A program made the translations under genes and the position numbers. Below the pieces are notes generated by a model, which did no database searches, was not told the DNA's origin, and saw nothing but the letters and a program-made list of their open reading frames with translations. From the NCBI GenBank assembly GCA_946479895.1, contig CAMLHT010000120.1:1-10956 (forward strand): 10,956 nt of DNA, read 5' to 3'. Below are positions 1-8,993 of this stretch, one piece after another (the stretch's first letter is position 1; each line of letters opens with the position of its first letter). This DNA is from an uncultured Gemmatimonadota bacterium (GTDB taxonomy: Bacteria; Gemmatimonadota; Gemmatimonadetes; Gemmatimonadales; Gemmatimonadaceae).

Positions 1-62
1 CGTTTGTCCCCCCTCTCACGGGGGGGCGGGGCACCCGCGCGGGGGGGCTTCCACTGCCCCCT
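1..62. other. G/C-tract region with three small hairpins downstream of the propeller gene
   Basis: Three short GC-only inverted repeats follow one another here. C-run 8-13 can pair with G-run 21-26. GCGGG at 26-30 pairs with CCCGC at 34-38 around a 3-base loop. GGGGGC at 43-48 pairs with GCCCCC at 56-61 around a 7-base loop. The region lies 3' of the minus-strand gene ending at 165, so the hairpins could help end its transcript. None is followed by a T tract in the minus-strand reading, so this is not a textbook intrinsic terminator. G-runs on both strands also make quadruplex or sequencing-error artefacts possible. No credible gene is seen in 1-164. Confidence 0.4.
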
Positions 63-83
63 CTGGCTTGCCCCCCCACCCTT

Positions 84-112
84 GTTCATCTGCGTTCATC
101 GGCGTGATCCGC
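84..112. repeat. Degenerate 10-bp tandem repeat (GTTCATCTGC type)
   Basis: The units GTTCATCTGC (84-93), GTTCATCGGC (94-103) and GTGATCCGC (104-112) sit head to tail about 50 bp beyond the stop of the propeller gene. From memory, similar 'ATCTGCGTTCATC' strings are frequent in intergenic DNA of Acidobacteriota and some other high-GC phyla. That would make this a local copy of a dispersed intergenic repeat. No function can be read from the window. Confidence 0.5.
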
Positions 113-164
113 GTCCTACCCCTCCGTACTACCGAGTGACGCTCGCGGACCCGCATGACCGATC

Positions 165-3119
<2,955 letters not shown>

Positions 3120-3268
3120 GAAGAGCGTCGTCTCCAACGGGTTGGGTGGAACCGCGGGCGGAACCTGGGGGATATGCGCCGCCGCCGCGGCGAGGGGAAG
3201 CCCCCGGGTGGCCGGGGCTCGAGAGTTATACGCGAAGGCCACGCCTTCCCGTTGCGAACGCGAGACGG
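3120..3268 (-). promoter_or_regulatory. Intergenic leader of the propeller gene, with possible promoter and inverted repeats
   Basis: The 149 bp between the lipoprotein stop and the propeller start are non-coding on the minus strand. TATAAC (minus strand, 3230-3225) is a plausible -10 box, but no good -35 lies 16-18 nt upstream. TTCGCA occurs at about 22 nt, which is too far for a standard promoter. A perfect 6-bp inverted repeat GAAGGC-CAC-GCCTTC (3234-3248) sits just upstream of the -10 candidate, where an operator could lie. A second stem, AGCCCC (3199-3204) with GGGGCT (3214-3219), would fall in the 5' leader. A shared transcript with the lipoprotein gene is not excluded. Confidence 0.3.
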
Positions 3269-3865
3269 TTACCCGCAGCGCTCCACGTACTCGACCTGGG
3301 GGCGCTGACCGGCGCGAAAGCGAATAACCTTCCGCCCGTCGGTCTCGAAGACGAGCCGGTAGGCGCTGTCGGCGGCGTTCCCGGGCGTCACCGTCAGATA
3401 GTGGCCGTCCGTGTACTTGTGCGGAGTCACGACGACTCGTCCGGGATAGGCTTCCTTCACGCGCTCCTCGGTATCGCCGACGCGCACGGCGGCGGCCGTC
3501 GGCATCGATCCGCTGTCGACGTCCACGCGGACGATCCTTCCGCCCTCGATCATGAGGCTCACCCCGGCCGGCGCCGCGGGCCACGTGGCCATGCGGCACG
3601 CCGCGCTGTCGACGCCGGCCGGCGGGGCCAGCGACGTCTTCAGGATGGCCTCCGCGTGCGGAACGTCCATGCCGACCAGGAGATTCCCGAGGCCCTTCTC
3701 TGTCACCGAAATGGTCTCCGGCTGGTTGGGCGGCGGCGCATCCGATTCGACCCGTGGAATGTCACCGGACCGGGAGCAGGCCGCGGCGAAGCTCAGGCCG
3801 AGCATGGCGAGCACGCGCGTCGCGGCCGTCCTGCCGGGCCGGCCTTCAGGCGATCTTTCTTTCAT
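3269..3865 (-). CDS. Small secreted lipoprotein of unknown function
   Basis: This is a 198-residue protein. The N-terminus has a charged stretch ([12 protein letters not shown]), a hydrophobic core ([12 protein letters not shown]) and Cys30. FAAAC works as a lipobox, although Ala rather than Leu is at -3. A Pro/Glu-rich linker (about 36-50) follows, then a compact domain. Two half-motifs, [16 protein letters not shown] (60-75) and [18 protein letters not shown] (125-142), recall the 'G-M-T/S-x-x-E-V' helix entry of BamE/SmpA-like folds. The second is followed by [12 protein letters not shown]. Cys90 and Cys197 could form a disulfide. The ATG at 3865 was chosen because the next in-frame ATG (3805) leaves only nine residues before the Cys, too few for a signal peptide. 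That ATG overlaps the start of the divergent pseudouridine synthase gene, and no clear Shine-Dalgarno is visible. I do not recognise a named family. Envelope location is well supported, but the function is unknown. Confidence 0.85.
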   Translation of the reverse strand: MKERSPEGRPGRTAATRVLAMLGLSFAAACSRSGDIPRVESDAPPPNQPETISVTEKGLGNLLVGMDVPHAEAILKTSLAPPAGVDSAACRMATWPAAPAGVSLMIEGGRIVRVDVDSGSMPTAAAVRVGDTEERVKEAYPGRVVVTPHKYTDGHYLTVTPGNAADSAYRLVFETDGRKVIRFRAGQRPQVEYVERCG

Positions 3866-3866
3866 G
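3863..3866. other. Overlapping divergent start codons (CATG)
   Basis: The palindrome CATG supplies the ATG of the plus-strand pseudouridine synthase (3864-3866) and, on the other strand, the ATG of the lipoprotein (3865-3863). No intergenic DNA separates the two genes, so each promoter and ribosome-binding region must lie inside the other's coding sequence. Neither start has a clear Shine-Dalgarno sequence within 12 nt. Confidence 0.75.
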
Positions 3867-4649
3867 GAGCGGAAGAACGGCAAGACCGGCGCCGCGGGAG
3901 TCGTCAGCATCGCGAGAGCGCTCTCCAAGCTCGGCTTCTGCTCGCGAGCCGAAGGGGAGCGTCTCGTCCTCGCGGGCCGGGTCCGGGTGAATGACCGGGT
4001 GGTCAGGGAGATCGGCGCGCGGGTGAATCCCGATCGCGACCTCATCGAGGTCGACGGCGCGCCCGTCGCGAAGCGCGCTCCCGTCTACCTCGCGCTCAAC
4101 AAGCCCCGTGGCCTCGTCACGACGCGCTACGATCCGCAGGGCCGCGCGACGATCTACGAGTGCCTGCGGGACGATGCCCTGCCCTTCGTCGGGCCCGTCG
4201 GCCGCCTCGACAAGGCCAGCGAGGGCCTGCTGCTCCTCACCAACGACACGCAGTGGGCCAACGGCCTCCTCGACCCCGCCTCGCACGTCGACAAGACCTA
4301 CCACGTGCAGGTGAAGGGCGGCGATTTCGAGACCGTCGTCGACCGGGTCGGCAATGGCGTGGTCGAGGCATCCACCGGCGAGCTGCTCGCGGTCAGGCGC
4401 ATCACGCTGCTGCGAACGGGCTCGCGATCGAGCGCGTGGTTCGAGGTCGTCCTCGACGAGGGGAAGAACCGGCAGCTGCGCCGCATCTTCGCCGAGCTCG
4501 GGCTCGAGGTGACGCGGCTCGTGCGTGTCGCCATCGGCCCGCTCCAGCTTGGCGATCTCGGCAAGGGTGCGTGGCGACACCTCACGCCCGCCGAGGTGAA
4601 TCTGCTCAGGAGACCGGCAGCACCGCCTGCTCGTGGGCGAAGTCGATGA
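3864..4649 (+). CDS. RsuA/RluB-family rRNA pseudouridine synthase with S4 domain
   Basis: This 261-residue cytoplasmic enzyme isomerises a uridine in rRNA to pseudouridine. Residues 14-58 form an S4 RNA-binding domain ([29 protein letters not shown]). The catalytic domain has [12 protein letters not shown] (76-87), the signature [16 protein letters not shown] (113-128) with the nucleophile Asp116, and the family's C-terminal motif [20 protein letters not shown] (199-218). Members include RsuA (16S Psi516), RluB (23S Psi2605) and RluF. S4 plus the short catalytic core fits this group, but the exact target cannot be fixed from sequence alone, so no symbol is given. The ATG at 3864 gives 13 residues before the S4 domain, and no in-frame ATG, GTG or TTG lies between it and that domain. 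The start shares CATG with the divergent lipoprotein gene. The end overlaps the opposing ribonuclease gene by 44 bp. Confidence 0.94.
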   Translation: MERKNGKTGAAGVVSIARALSKLGFCSRAEGERLVLAGRVRVNDRVVREIGARVNPDRDLIEVDGAPVAKRAPVYLALNKPRGLVTTRYDPQGRATIYECLRDDALPFVGPVGRLDKASEGLLLLTNDTQWANGLLDPASHVDKTYHVQVKGGDFETVVDRVGNGVVEASTGELLAVRRITLLRTGSRSSAWFEVVLDEGKNRQLRRIFAELGLEVTRLVRVAIGPLQLGDLGKGAWRHLTPAEVNLLRRPAAPPARGRSR

Positions 4650-6609
4650 AGCCGTTGACCGGATCGGCGTTCAGCAGGAAGGCGCCGAGGCGTTCGCCGG
4701 CCTTCCGTCCCCTGCACCCCCGCACGAGCCGTCCCTCGACGCCCCCGGGCACCGTGCGAACCCAGACGGCCTTGTCGGAGATCCCCGTCACCTCGACCTC
4801 GAACCGCTGACCGATCCGCGGGCGAAGCTCCCGCGCCGCCGCCCGCTTCCGCGCGAGCCGATCGCGCTTCGGCGCCTCGGCCGGATTCTCGTACTCGAAG
4901 TCGATGAAGCCGTGCACGGTGTCGGTGCCGATCAGCCGCACGGGCACCTTCATCCCCACGGTGAGCGTCTTGAAGCCGCGCATCACGCGGCCTTCGGCCG
5001 ATCCATCGAGCAGGCGGACGTACGTCCCGCTGTCCGAGACGCCCGTCACCTCGGCATCGAACACCTTCCCGATGCTTCCACGCAGCCGCTGCGCGGCGAT
5101 CTTCTTCCGCCGGCTGCGCTCCAGCTTGCGCGGAGCGTCGCCACCCAGGTGCGCGAAGTCGATGAATCCCTTGAGCGGATCGACGCCGACGAGCTTGAGC
5201 CGCACCGTGTCTCCCACGTCGAGGCCCTCGGCGCCGCTCACGACCCGGCCTTCCACGGGCGGGTTGAGCAGGCGGGCGTACGTCCCCTTCCGCGAGCTCG
5301 CCGTGATGATGGCGGCGAAGCTCTCGCCAACGCGCTCGGCCATCATCGCCGCGCCGGCGACCTTGCGCATCGTCCGCTCGACCTTGCGCGCGGCGTCCGC
5401 CCGCTCGGTGCATCGCGCGGCGATCTCGGCCAGCTCGGCGTCGGAGTACGGCTGGTCCACGCGCAGCTGCACGGAGTACAGCATGCGCTGGGTGACGAGG
5501 TCGGCGAAGCGCCGGTTCGGCGCCGTCGAGTGCACGTAGTCGGCGACCGCGAGGCCGAAATGTCCGTCGTCGCTGGCACCGTCCCGCGGTGTCTCCAGCA
5601 CGTAGATGCCTGGGCCAAGCAGCTTCACGACCGACAGTGAGAGATCGGCGAAGTGCTCCGGATCGGCCGCGCGCCGGCGGGCGAGGAATTCGCTCAGCGC
5701 GACGCTGTCGGGCCGCTCCGGCAGGACCTCGCCGACGTCGGCGGCGAGCTTGACGATGCGGTCCCAGCGCTTCGGCTCGCGCACCACGCGGCGCAGCGAC
5801 GGCGATCCGTGCACGAGCAGGTATTTCGCCACGGATCGGTTCGCGGCGATCATGAAATCCTCGATCAGGTCGCGGGCCCGATTGCGTTTCTGCACGGCGA
5901 GGTCGACCACCTTGCCGTCGACGACGACGGGCGTCGCCTCGACGCTCTCGAAGTTCAGCGCGCCGCCGATGTTCCGAGCCGACCGCAGGAGCTGCGCCGC
6001 CTGGTCCTGGAGCTTCACCTGGTCGGCGAGCACCGGCGACGCCGCGAGAGCGCCGGGAATCGGGCCTTCGCCCTCGAGCCACGCGCCGACTTCGGGATAC
6101 GTCAGCTTGGCGTGATTGTGGATCAGGGCCCGGAAGACATCCGCGTCGCCGAGCGTTCCATCGGCCGCGACGTCGAACTGGATGACGACCGCGAACCGGT
6201 CTTCCGCCTCGTTCAGCGACGTGAGATCCGTCGAGAGACGCTCCGGCAGCATCGGGAAGGTCGCCACGCCGGTGTAGACCGACGTCGTGTTGGTGGCCGC
6301 GTGCTCGTCGGCGGCTGAACCGGGAGCGACGAAGGTGGCGACGTCGGCGACGCCGATGCTGACGCGGATGGAGCCGTCCGGATTCCGGGCGGCGACTTCC
6401 ACCTGGTCGAGGTCGCGGGACTCGCGGTTGTCGATCGACGTCCAGGGCAGCGCCCGCAGGTCGCGGATGCCGGCGGGCGCGCTGGACGCGGCTGGCTCCG
6501 ACAGTCGCTCCACTTCGCGGATCGCCTCGGGGGAGAAGCCCGGCTCGAAGCCGTTCTTCACCATGACCTCGGCGGCCGTCTGGCGAAGGTTGAGGGGTGG
6601 CAGCGTCAC
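4606..6609 (-). CDS. RNB-domain (RNase II/R superfamily) 3'-5' exoribonuclease with three tandem S1-like domains
   Basis: This 667-residue protein is predicted to degrade or trim RNA from the 3' end. There are no N-terminal cold-shock domains. The RNB core starts near residue 50, with [17 protein letters not shown] (57-73) supplying acidic metal ligands D60, D66 and D68, and Gln69 where E. coli RNase II has a fourth Asp. Other RNB features are [20 protein letters not shown] (107-126) and [17 protein letters not shown] (360-376), equivalent to the 'SPIRRYxDL' region. Residues 428-485, 514-571 and 600-657 are three S1/OB-like units, each ending in GFIDF, with basic linkers between. GTG is the start, with a 1-nt gap after the upstream TGA, which suggests translational coupling. 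It is the last gene of a four-gene operon. Family and domains are secure. The substrate, possibly rRNA or structured RNA, is inferred. Confidence 0.93.
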   Translation of the reverse strand: MTLPPLNLRQTAAEVMVKNGFEPGFSPEAIREVERLSEPAASSAPAGIRDLRALPWTSIDNRESRDLDQVEVAARNPDGSIRVSIGVADVATFVAPGSAADEHAATNTTSVYTGVATFPMLPERLSTDLTSLNEAEDRFAVVIQFDVAADGTLGDADVFRALIHNHAKLTYPEVGAWLEGEGPIPGALAASPVLADQVKLQDQAAQLLRSARNIGGALNFESVEATPVVVDGKVVDLAVQKRNRARDLIEDFMIAANRSVAKYLLVHGSPSLRRVVREPKRWDRIVKLAADVGEVLPERPDSVALSEFLARRRAADPEHFADLSLSVVKLLGPGIYVLETPRDGASDDGHFGLAVADYVHSTAPNRRFADLVTQRMLYSVQLRVDQPYSDAELAEIAARCTERADAARKVERTMRKVAGAAMMAERVGESFAAIITASSRKGTYARLLNPPVEGRVVSGAEGLDVGDTVRLKLVGVDPLKGFIDFAHLGGDAPRKLERSRRKKIAAQRLRGSIGKVFDAEVTGVSDSGTYVRLLDGSAEGRVMRGFKTLTVGMKVPVRLIGTDTVHGFIDFEYENPAEAPKRDRLARKRAAARELRPRIGQRFEVEVTGISDKAVWVRTVPGGVEGRLVRGCRGRKAGERLGAFLLNADPVNGFIDFAHEQAVLPVS
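4639..5328 (-). repeat. Three S1-like domain repeats with exact 258-bp period
   Basis: Units lie at 5328-5155, 5070-4897 and 4812-4639. Their starts ([60 protein letters not shown]) and their GFIDF ends are each 86 residues apart. On the plus strand the 13-base string GAAGTCGATGAAG, or GAAGTCGATGAAT in the first unit, recurs at 4639, 4897 and 5155, exactly 258 bp apart. The basic linkers ([10 protein letters not shown] and [10 protein letters not shown]) are also alike. Confidence 0.9.
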
Positions 6610-6610
6610 G

Positions 6611-7042
6611 TCAGCCCGTCACCACCTGGACGAGCGTCACCCGCATCGACGCGTCGAGATCCAGCACGAGGAATTCGGAGTCCGTCCCGATGAGGCCTCG
6701 CTCGGGTCCGAGCCAGTACACCATGTCGTGTTCCTTGAAGAGCTGCCGCTCGGTGGGCTCACCGATCAGCTCCACCACTTGCGCACGAGTCATTCCGCGC
6801 AGCGGGAACCGCTCCAGGAGGTCGTCCACCATGCATCCGCGCACGGCGAGCCTGCCCAGCTCCATGGTGGTATCCATCCACTCGGAGCGGACGAAGGACG
6901 TGTGGCCGTCGCATCGCGACTCGGAGAGCTGGCTCCGCGCCGACCGCCAGGCCTGCCAGAGCGCCCCGGCGCCGATCACCGCCAGGGCGAGCGCCGCCAG
7001 GAGCGCGATCCGGACCCATCTCGGCCTCGCCGCGCGCGTCAC
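6611..7042 (-). CDS. Membrane-anchored protein with BamE/SmpA-like motif
   Basis: This is a 143-residue protein. A basic N-terminus (MTRAARPRWVR) precedes one membrane helix (about 11-29), so the rest is probably extracytoplasmic. The C-terminal part contains PLRGMTRAQVVELIGEPTER (80-99), the 'GM-x-x-x-x-V-x-x-L-x-G-x-P' pattern typical of BamE/SmpA-like folds. It is followed by DMVYWLGPERGLIGTDSEFL (106-125) and a strand-like end. Cys44 and Cys70 could pair. There is no lipobox, so this looks like a signal anchor or an uncleaved helix rather than a lipoprotein. The GTG start at 7042 was chosen because it lies 4 nt after the upstream stop and supplies the charged n-region. The stop TGA is followed after one base by the ribonuclease GTG. 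I do not recognise a named family. An envelope role is inferred from the helix and fold motif only. Confidence 0.85.
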   Translation of the reverse strand: MTRAARPRWVRIALLAALALAVIGAGALWQAWRSARSQLSESRCDGHTSFVRSEWMDTTMELGRLAVRGCMVDDLLERFPLRGMTRAQVVELIGEPTERQLFKEHDMVYWLGPERGLIGTDSEFLVLDLDASMRVTLVQVVTG

Positions 7043-7046
7043 CCGG

Positions 7047-7220
7047 TCAGGCCGCCGGCGGACCCGGCGGCGACTGTTTCAGTCTCACGATCCCCAGGAG
7101 CAGGAAGACGACGCCGATCGCGATGTAGAAGCCCTTCATCGGCCTGCCCAGCAGTCCGACGGAGAGGAAGACGGTGGCGGCGATCAGGTTGATGACGCCG
7201 GCGAAGCGCTTGAGGTTCAT
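7047..7220 (-). CDS. 57-residue two-helix membrane protein
   Basis: This is a small protein that begins MNLKRFAGVINLIAATVFLS. It has two hydrophobic segments (about residues 6-24 and 29-46) joined by a short GRPMKG turn, and a Pro-rich tail (KQSPPGPPAA). The charge pattern (K4, R5 at the N-terminus, R26 and K29 in the loop, R46 and K48 after helix 2) is compatible with membrane insertion. The ATG at 7220 lies 4 nt after the stop of the DUF2231-TPR gene, and the stop lies 4 nt before the next GTG, so it is nested in the operon. A longer in-frame reading upstream exists but would overlap the preceding gene with Arg/Ser-rich, non-protein-like sequence. The function is unknown. It may be an accessory subunit of its membrane neighbour. 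Confidence 0.8.
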   Translation of the reverse strand: MNLKRFAGVINLIAATVFLSVGLLGRPMKGFYIAIGVVFLLLGIVRLKQSPPGPPAA

Positions 7221-7224
7221 CGCT

Positions 7225-8067
7225 CTACTTGAGGGAATCGAGTCGGGCCTTGAGGCGCGTGTTGTTCGGGAACGCCGTCGCGGCCGCGGTGAGGACGGCG
7301 CGCGCCGAATCGCGCTGGCCCATGGCGAGGAAGATGTCGGCCCGCAGGTTCGCCTTGCGCGCGCCGAGGCGCGCATCGGTCGGCGCCGTCTTCACCGCGT
7401 CGAGCGCGGCGAGCGCTTCCGGGTACTTCTTCGCGTCGAGCGACAGCGATTCCGCGTTCAGGAGCTGCACCGTCGTGTCCCCGGGGAAGCGGCGCGCCAT
7501 CGTGGTAATGAGCTCGTTCGCCTCGGCGTGCCTGCCGGCCTTCCGGTCGGCCATCGCCTGGTTGTACAGGCCGGCGAGGAGGAGGCGCTCGGTGTCTTCC
7601 GGATTGCCCGTGCGCAGTCCCGGCCCGCCCGCATACGAGTACACGAGCTCACCGCCGTGCTCACCCGCCTCATAGAGGTGGAAGGAGCCGAACACGCCGG
7701 CAAGGGCCGACGCGGCGTAAACCCAGCGGACGTTGCGGGCGAGGTTCTCCTTTCGCGCCATCGCGAGGCCGACGAGCTCCAGCGCGGCAACGACGAGAAA
7801 GACGTTCCGCGTCGTCTTGCCGTGCTCCTCGTGCTCCACGACCGCTGCCCGCGCGCCGGGAATGCGCTCGACGGGTCCGTGCGCGTCGGTGCCCGACTTC
7901 ACCGCGGCCCAGGCGGCAACGGTCCCGATCAGCAGCAGCGTCGTGGCCATCGGCGACGCGAACTTCAGCCGGCCGGTCAGGGAGACGATGCGCATCGCCA
8001 CGCCGACGAGCAGCAGGCCGATGACGAAGTGGACGATCTGCGGATGGAATGCGGCGAGGTTGGGCAT
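7225..8067 (-). CDS. DUF2231 membrane domain fused to C-terminal TPR repeats
   Basis: This is a 280-residue protein. The N-terminal half has four hydrophobic helices at about 10-30, 39-57, 88-104 and 114-131. It matches DUF2231 signatures: HPQIVHFVIGLLLVG at residues 8-22 and HLYEAGEHGGELVYSYAGG at 130-148. His residues inside or beside helices (8, 13, 63, 79, 82, 130, 137) are a feature of the family and have led to guesses of metal or haem binding, without proof. Residues from about 157 to 280 form Ala-rich helical pairs of TPR type (ERLLLAGLYNQAMADRKAGR, PEALAALDAVKTAPTDARLG, ANLRADIFLAMGQRDSARAV). This is the first gene of the four-gene minus-strand operon, preceded by 128 bp without a gene. 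The family call is good, but the function of DUF2231 is not established. Confidence 0.9.
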   Translation of the reverse strand: MPNLAAFHPQIVHFVIGLLLVGVAMRIVSLTGRLKFASPMATTLLLIGTVAAWAAVKSGTDAHGPVERIPGARAAVVEHEEHGKTTRNVFLVVAALELVGLAMARKENLARNVRWVYAASALAGVFGSFHLYEAGEHGGELVYSYAGGPGLRTGNPEDTERLLLAGLYNQAMADRKAGRHAEANELITTMARRFPGDTTVQLLNAESLSLDAKKYPEALAALDAVKTAPTDARLGARKANLRADIFLAMGQRDSARAVLTAAATAFPNNTRLKARLDSLK

Positions 8068-8195
8068 GGTATGGACTGTCCGCGGTGTGAACGTGCCGGC
8101 TGGAATGATCCGTGGGTGCCCTCAAGCTACCTCACCCGATTCATACGACCAGCCTCGCCCTCCATCCTCCGCCCTCCATCCTCCGCCCTCCGTCC
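8068..8195. other. Intergenic region upstream of the DUF2231 operon
   Basis: These 128 bp contain no gene. They must hold any promoter for the minus-strand operon starting at 8067 and any end signal for the DUF1206 gene. TTGAGG on the minus strand (about 8134-8129) resembles a -35 box, but no convincing -10 follows at normal spacing. A short palindrome, GGACTGTCC (8073-8081), sits just before the ATG and could cover the initiation region. The distal part is a purine-rich 14-bp repeat described separately. Confidence 0.3.
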
Positions 8196-8200
8196 TCAGC
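8159..8200. repeat. Three tandem 14-bp repeats (CCTCCATCCTCCGC)
   Basis: Copies at 8159-8172 and 8173-8186 are identical. The copy at 8187-8200 differs at two bases. The third copy contains the stop codon of the minus-strand DUF1206 gene (8196-8198). On the minus strand the unit is purine-only apart from one T and one C (GCGGAGGATGGAGG). It is probably a slippage-prone minisatellite at the gene end. It has no stem or T tract and so does not look like a terminator. Confidence 0.85.
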
Positions 8201-8993
8201 TGGCCACGACCCGCCGGTACCGGGCGTTGACCAGCTCATAGAACCCGTACGCGATCAGCCCCGCGCCGATCGCCGCGAAGGGCCAGCGCCCGAACGCCGC
8301 CAGCGTATCGAGCGCCGCCTCGATGCCCCCGGCCTTTTCGGGGTCGTGGGACGCCGCGGCTCGGCCGAACAGCCACGCGATCGCGACGAAGACCAGCCCC
8401 CGGGCCGCGATCCCGAACCGGCTGACCCCGATGATCCAGGCACCGGCCTCGCGTCGCGCCTCCCCCAGCTTCAGTTGCTCGCTGAGCTTCGCGACCGCGG
8501 CCCGGTAGATCTGATAGAGGCCGAAGCCCGCGAGGCCGAGCGCCACCGCCCAGAGGAGCCATGTGCCCCCAGGGGCGACGAGTGCGGCGCCGGCTGCACG
8601 CTTGCCGTTGTCGCCCCGGTCCCCACCGGCGCCCATGACGAACCGGATCGCCGACCAGGCCAGCCCGAAATGGATCAGGCCGCGCGCGAAGAAGCTCGCG
8701 CGGAGCGCGAGCCCTGTCACGTCATTCCCGCGGCGCTCCGAATCGATGACGGCACTGACACAGCGCCAGACGGCATACCCGATCAGGCCGATCGCGACGA
8801 TCGCCAGCAGGGTGCGCCCGAACGGCGCCTCGAGGATCTTCATCATCGCGCCGCGCGAGTCGGTGGACTCCCCGCGCCCGAATACCGCGCCCATCGCCAG
8901 CAGCCCCACGGTGGCGTACAGGATTGCCTTGGCCACGTACCCGACCCGAGCGAACCGCTCGACCCAGGGCGCCACATCGCGCTCGGCGTCCAT
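8196..8993 (-). CDS. DUF1206 six-helix membrane protein
   Basis: This is a 265-residue integral membrane protein built from three similar two-helix units: about residues 14-83 (FARVGYVAKAILYATVGLLA to IGLIGYAVWRCVSA), 97-165 (LRASFFARGLIHFGLAWSAI to GLAGFGLYQIYRA) and 191-260 (SRFGIAARGLVFVAIAWLFG to GAGLIAYGFYELVNARYR). This is the pattern of DUF1206, whose function is unknown. Each unit starts with an Arg-Gly pair or a similar polar dipeptide before the helix and ends with G-x-G-x-Y near its close. The ATG at 8993 has a strong Shine-Dalgarno (GGAGGA, 7 nt spacing). Its A is also the last base of the upstream PLD gene's TGA, so the two are probably translationally coupled. The pairing with a PLD/cardiolipin-synthase-like gene suggests a membrane role, but nothing more specific. 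Confidence 0.91.
   Translation of the reverse strand: MDAERDVAPWVERFARVGYVAKAILYATVGLLAMGAVFGRGESTDSRGAMMKILEAPFGRTLLAIVAIGLIGYAVWRCVSAVIDSERRGNDVTGLALRASFFARGLIHFGLAWSAIRFVMGAGGDRGDNGKRAAGAALVAPGGTWLLWAVALGLAGFGLYQIYRAAVAKLSEQLKLGEARREAGAWIIGVSRFGIAARGLVFVAIAWLFGRAAASHDPEKAGGIEAALDTLAAFGRWPFAAIGAGLIAYGFYELVNARYRRVVAS

Noticed and set aside
3120..3599. 160-codon in-frame extension of the propeller gene upstream of 3119
   Set aside because: The added sequence is Arg-rich, overlaps the lipoprotein gene and would bury the signal peptide.
3146..3994. 282-codon plus-strand frame upstream of the pseudouridine synthase
   Set aside because: It is antisense to the lipoprotein and overlaps the real S4-domain gene in another frame.
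4298..6082. 594-codon open frame on the minus strand
   Set aside because: It lies in another frame of the ribonuclease gene, which has the real RNB and S1 motifs. The product is Arg/Gly/Ala-rich low complexity.
7174..8241. 355-codon open frame on the plus strand
   Set aside because: It is antisense to the DUF2231-TPR gene. There are no recognisable motifs, and the composition is typical of shadow frames.
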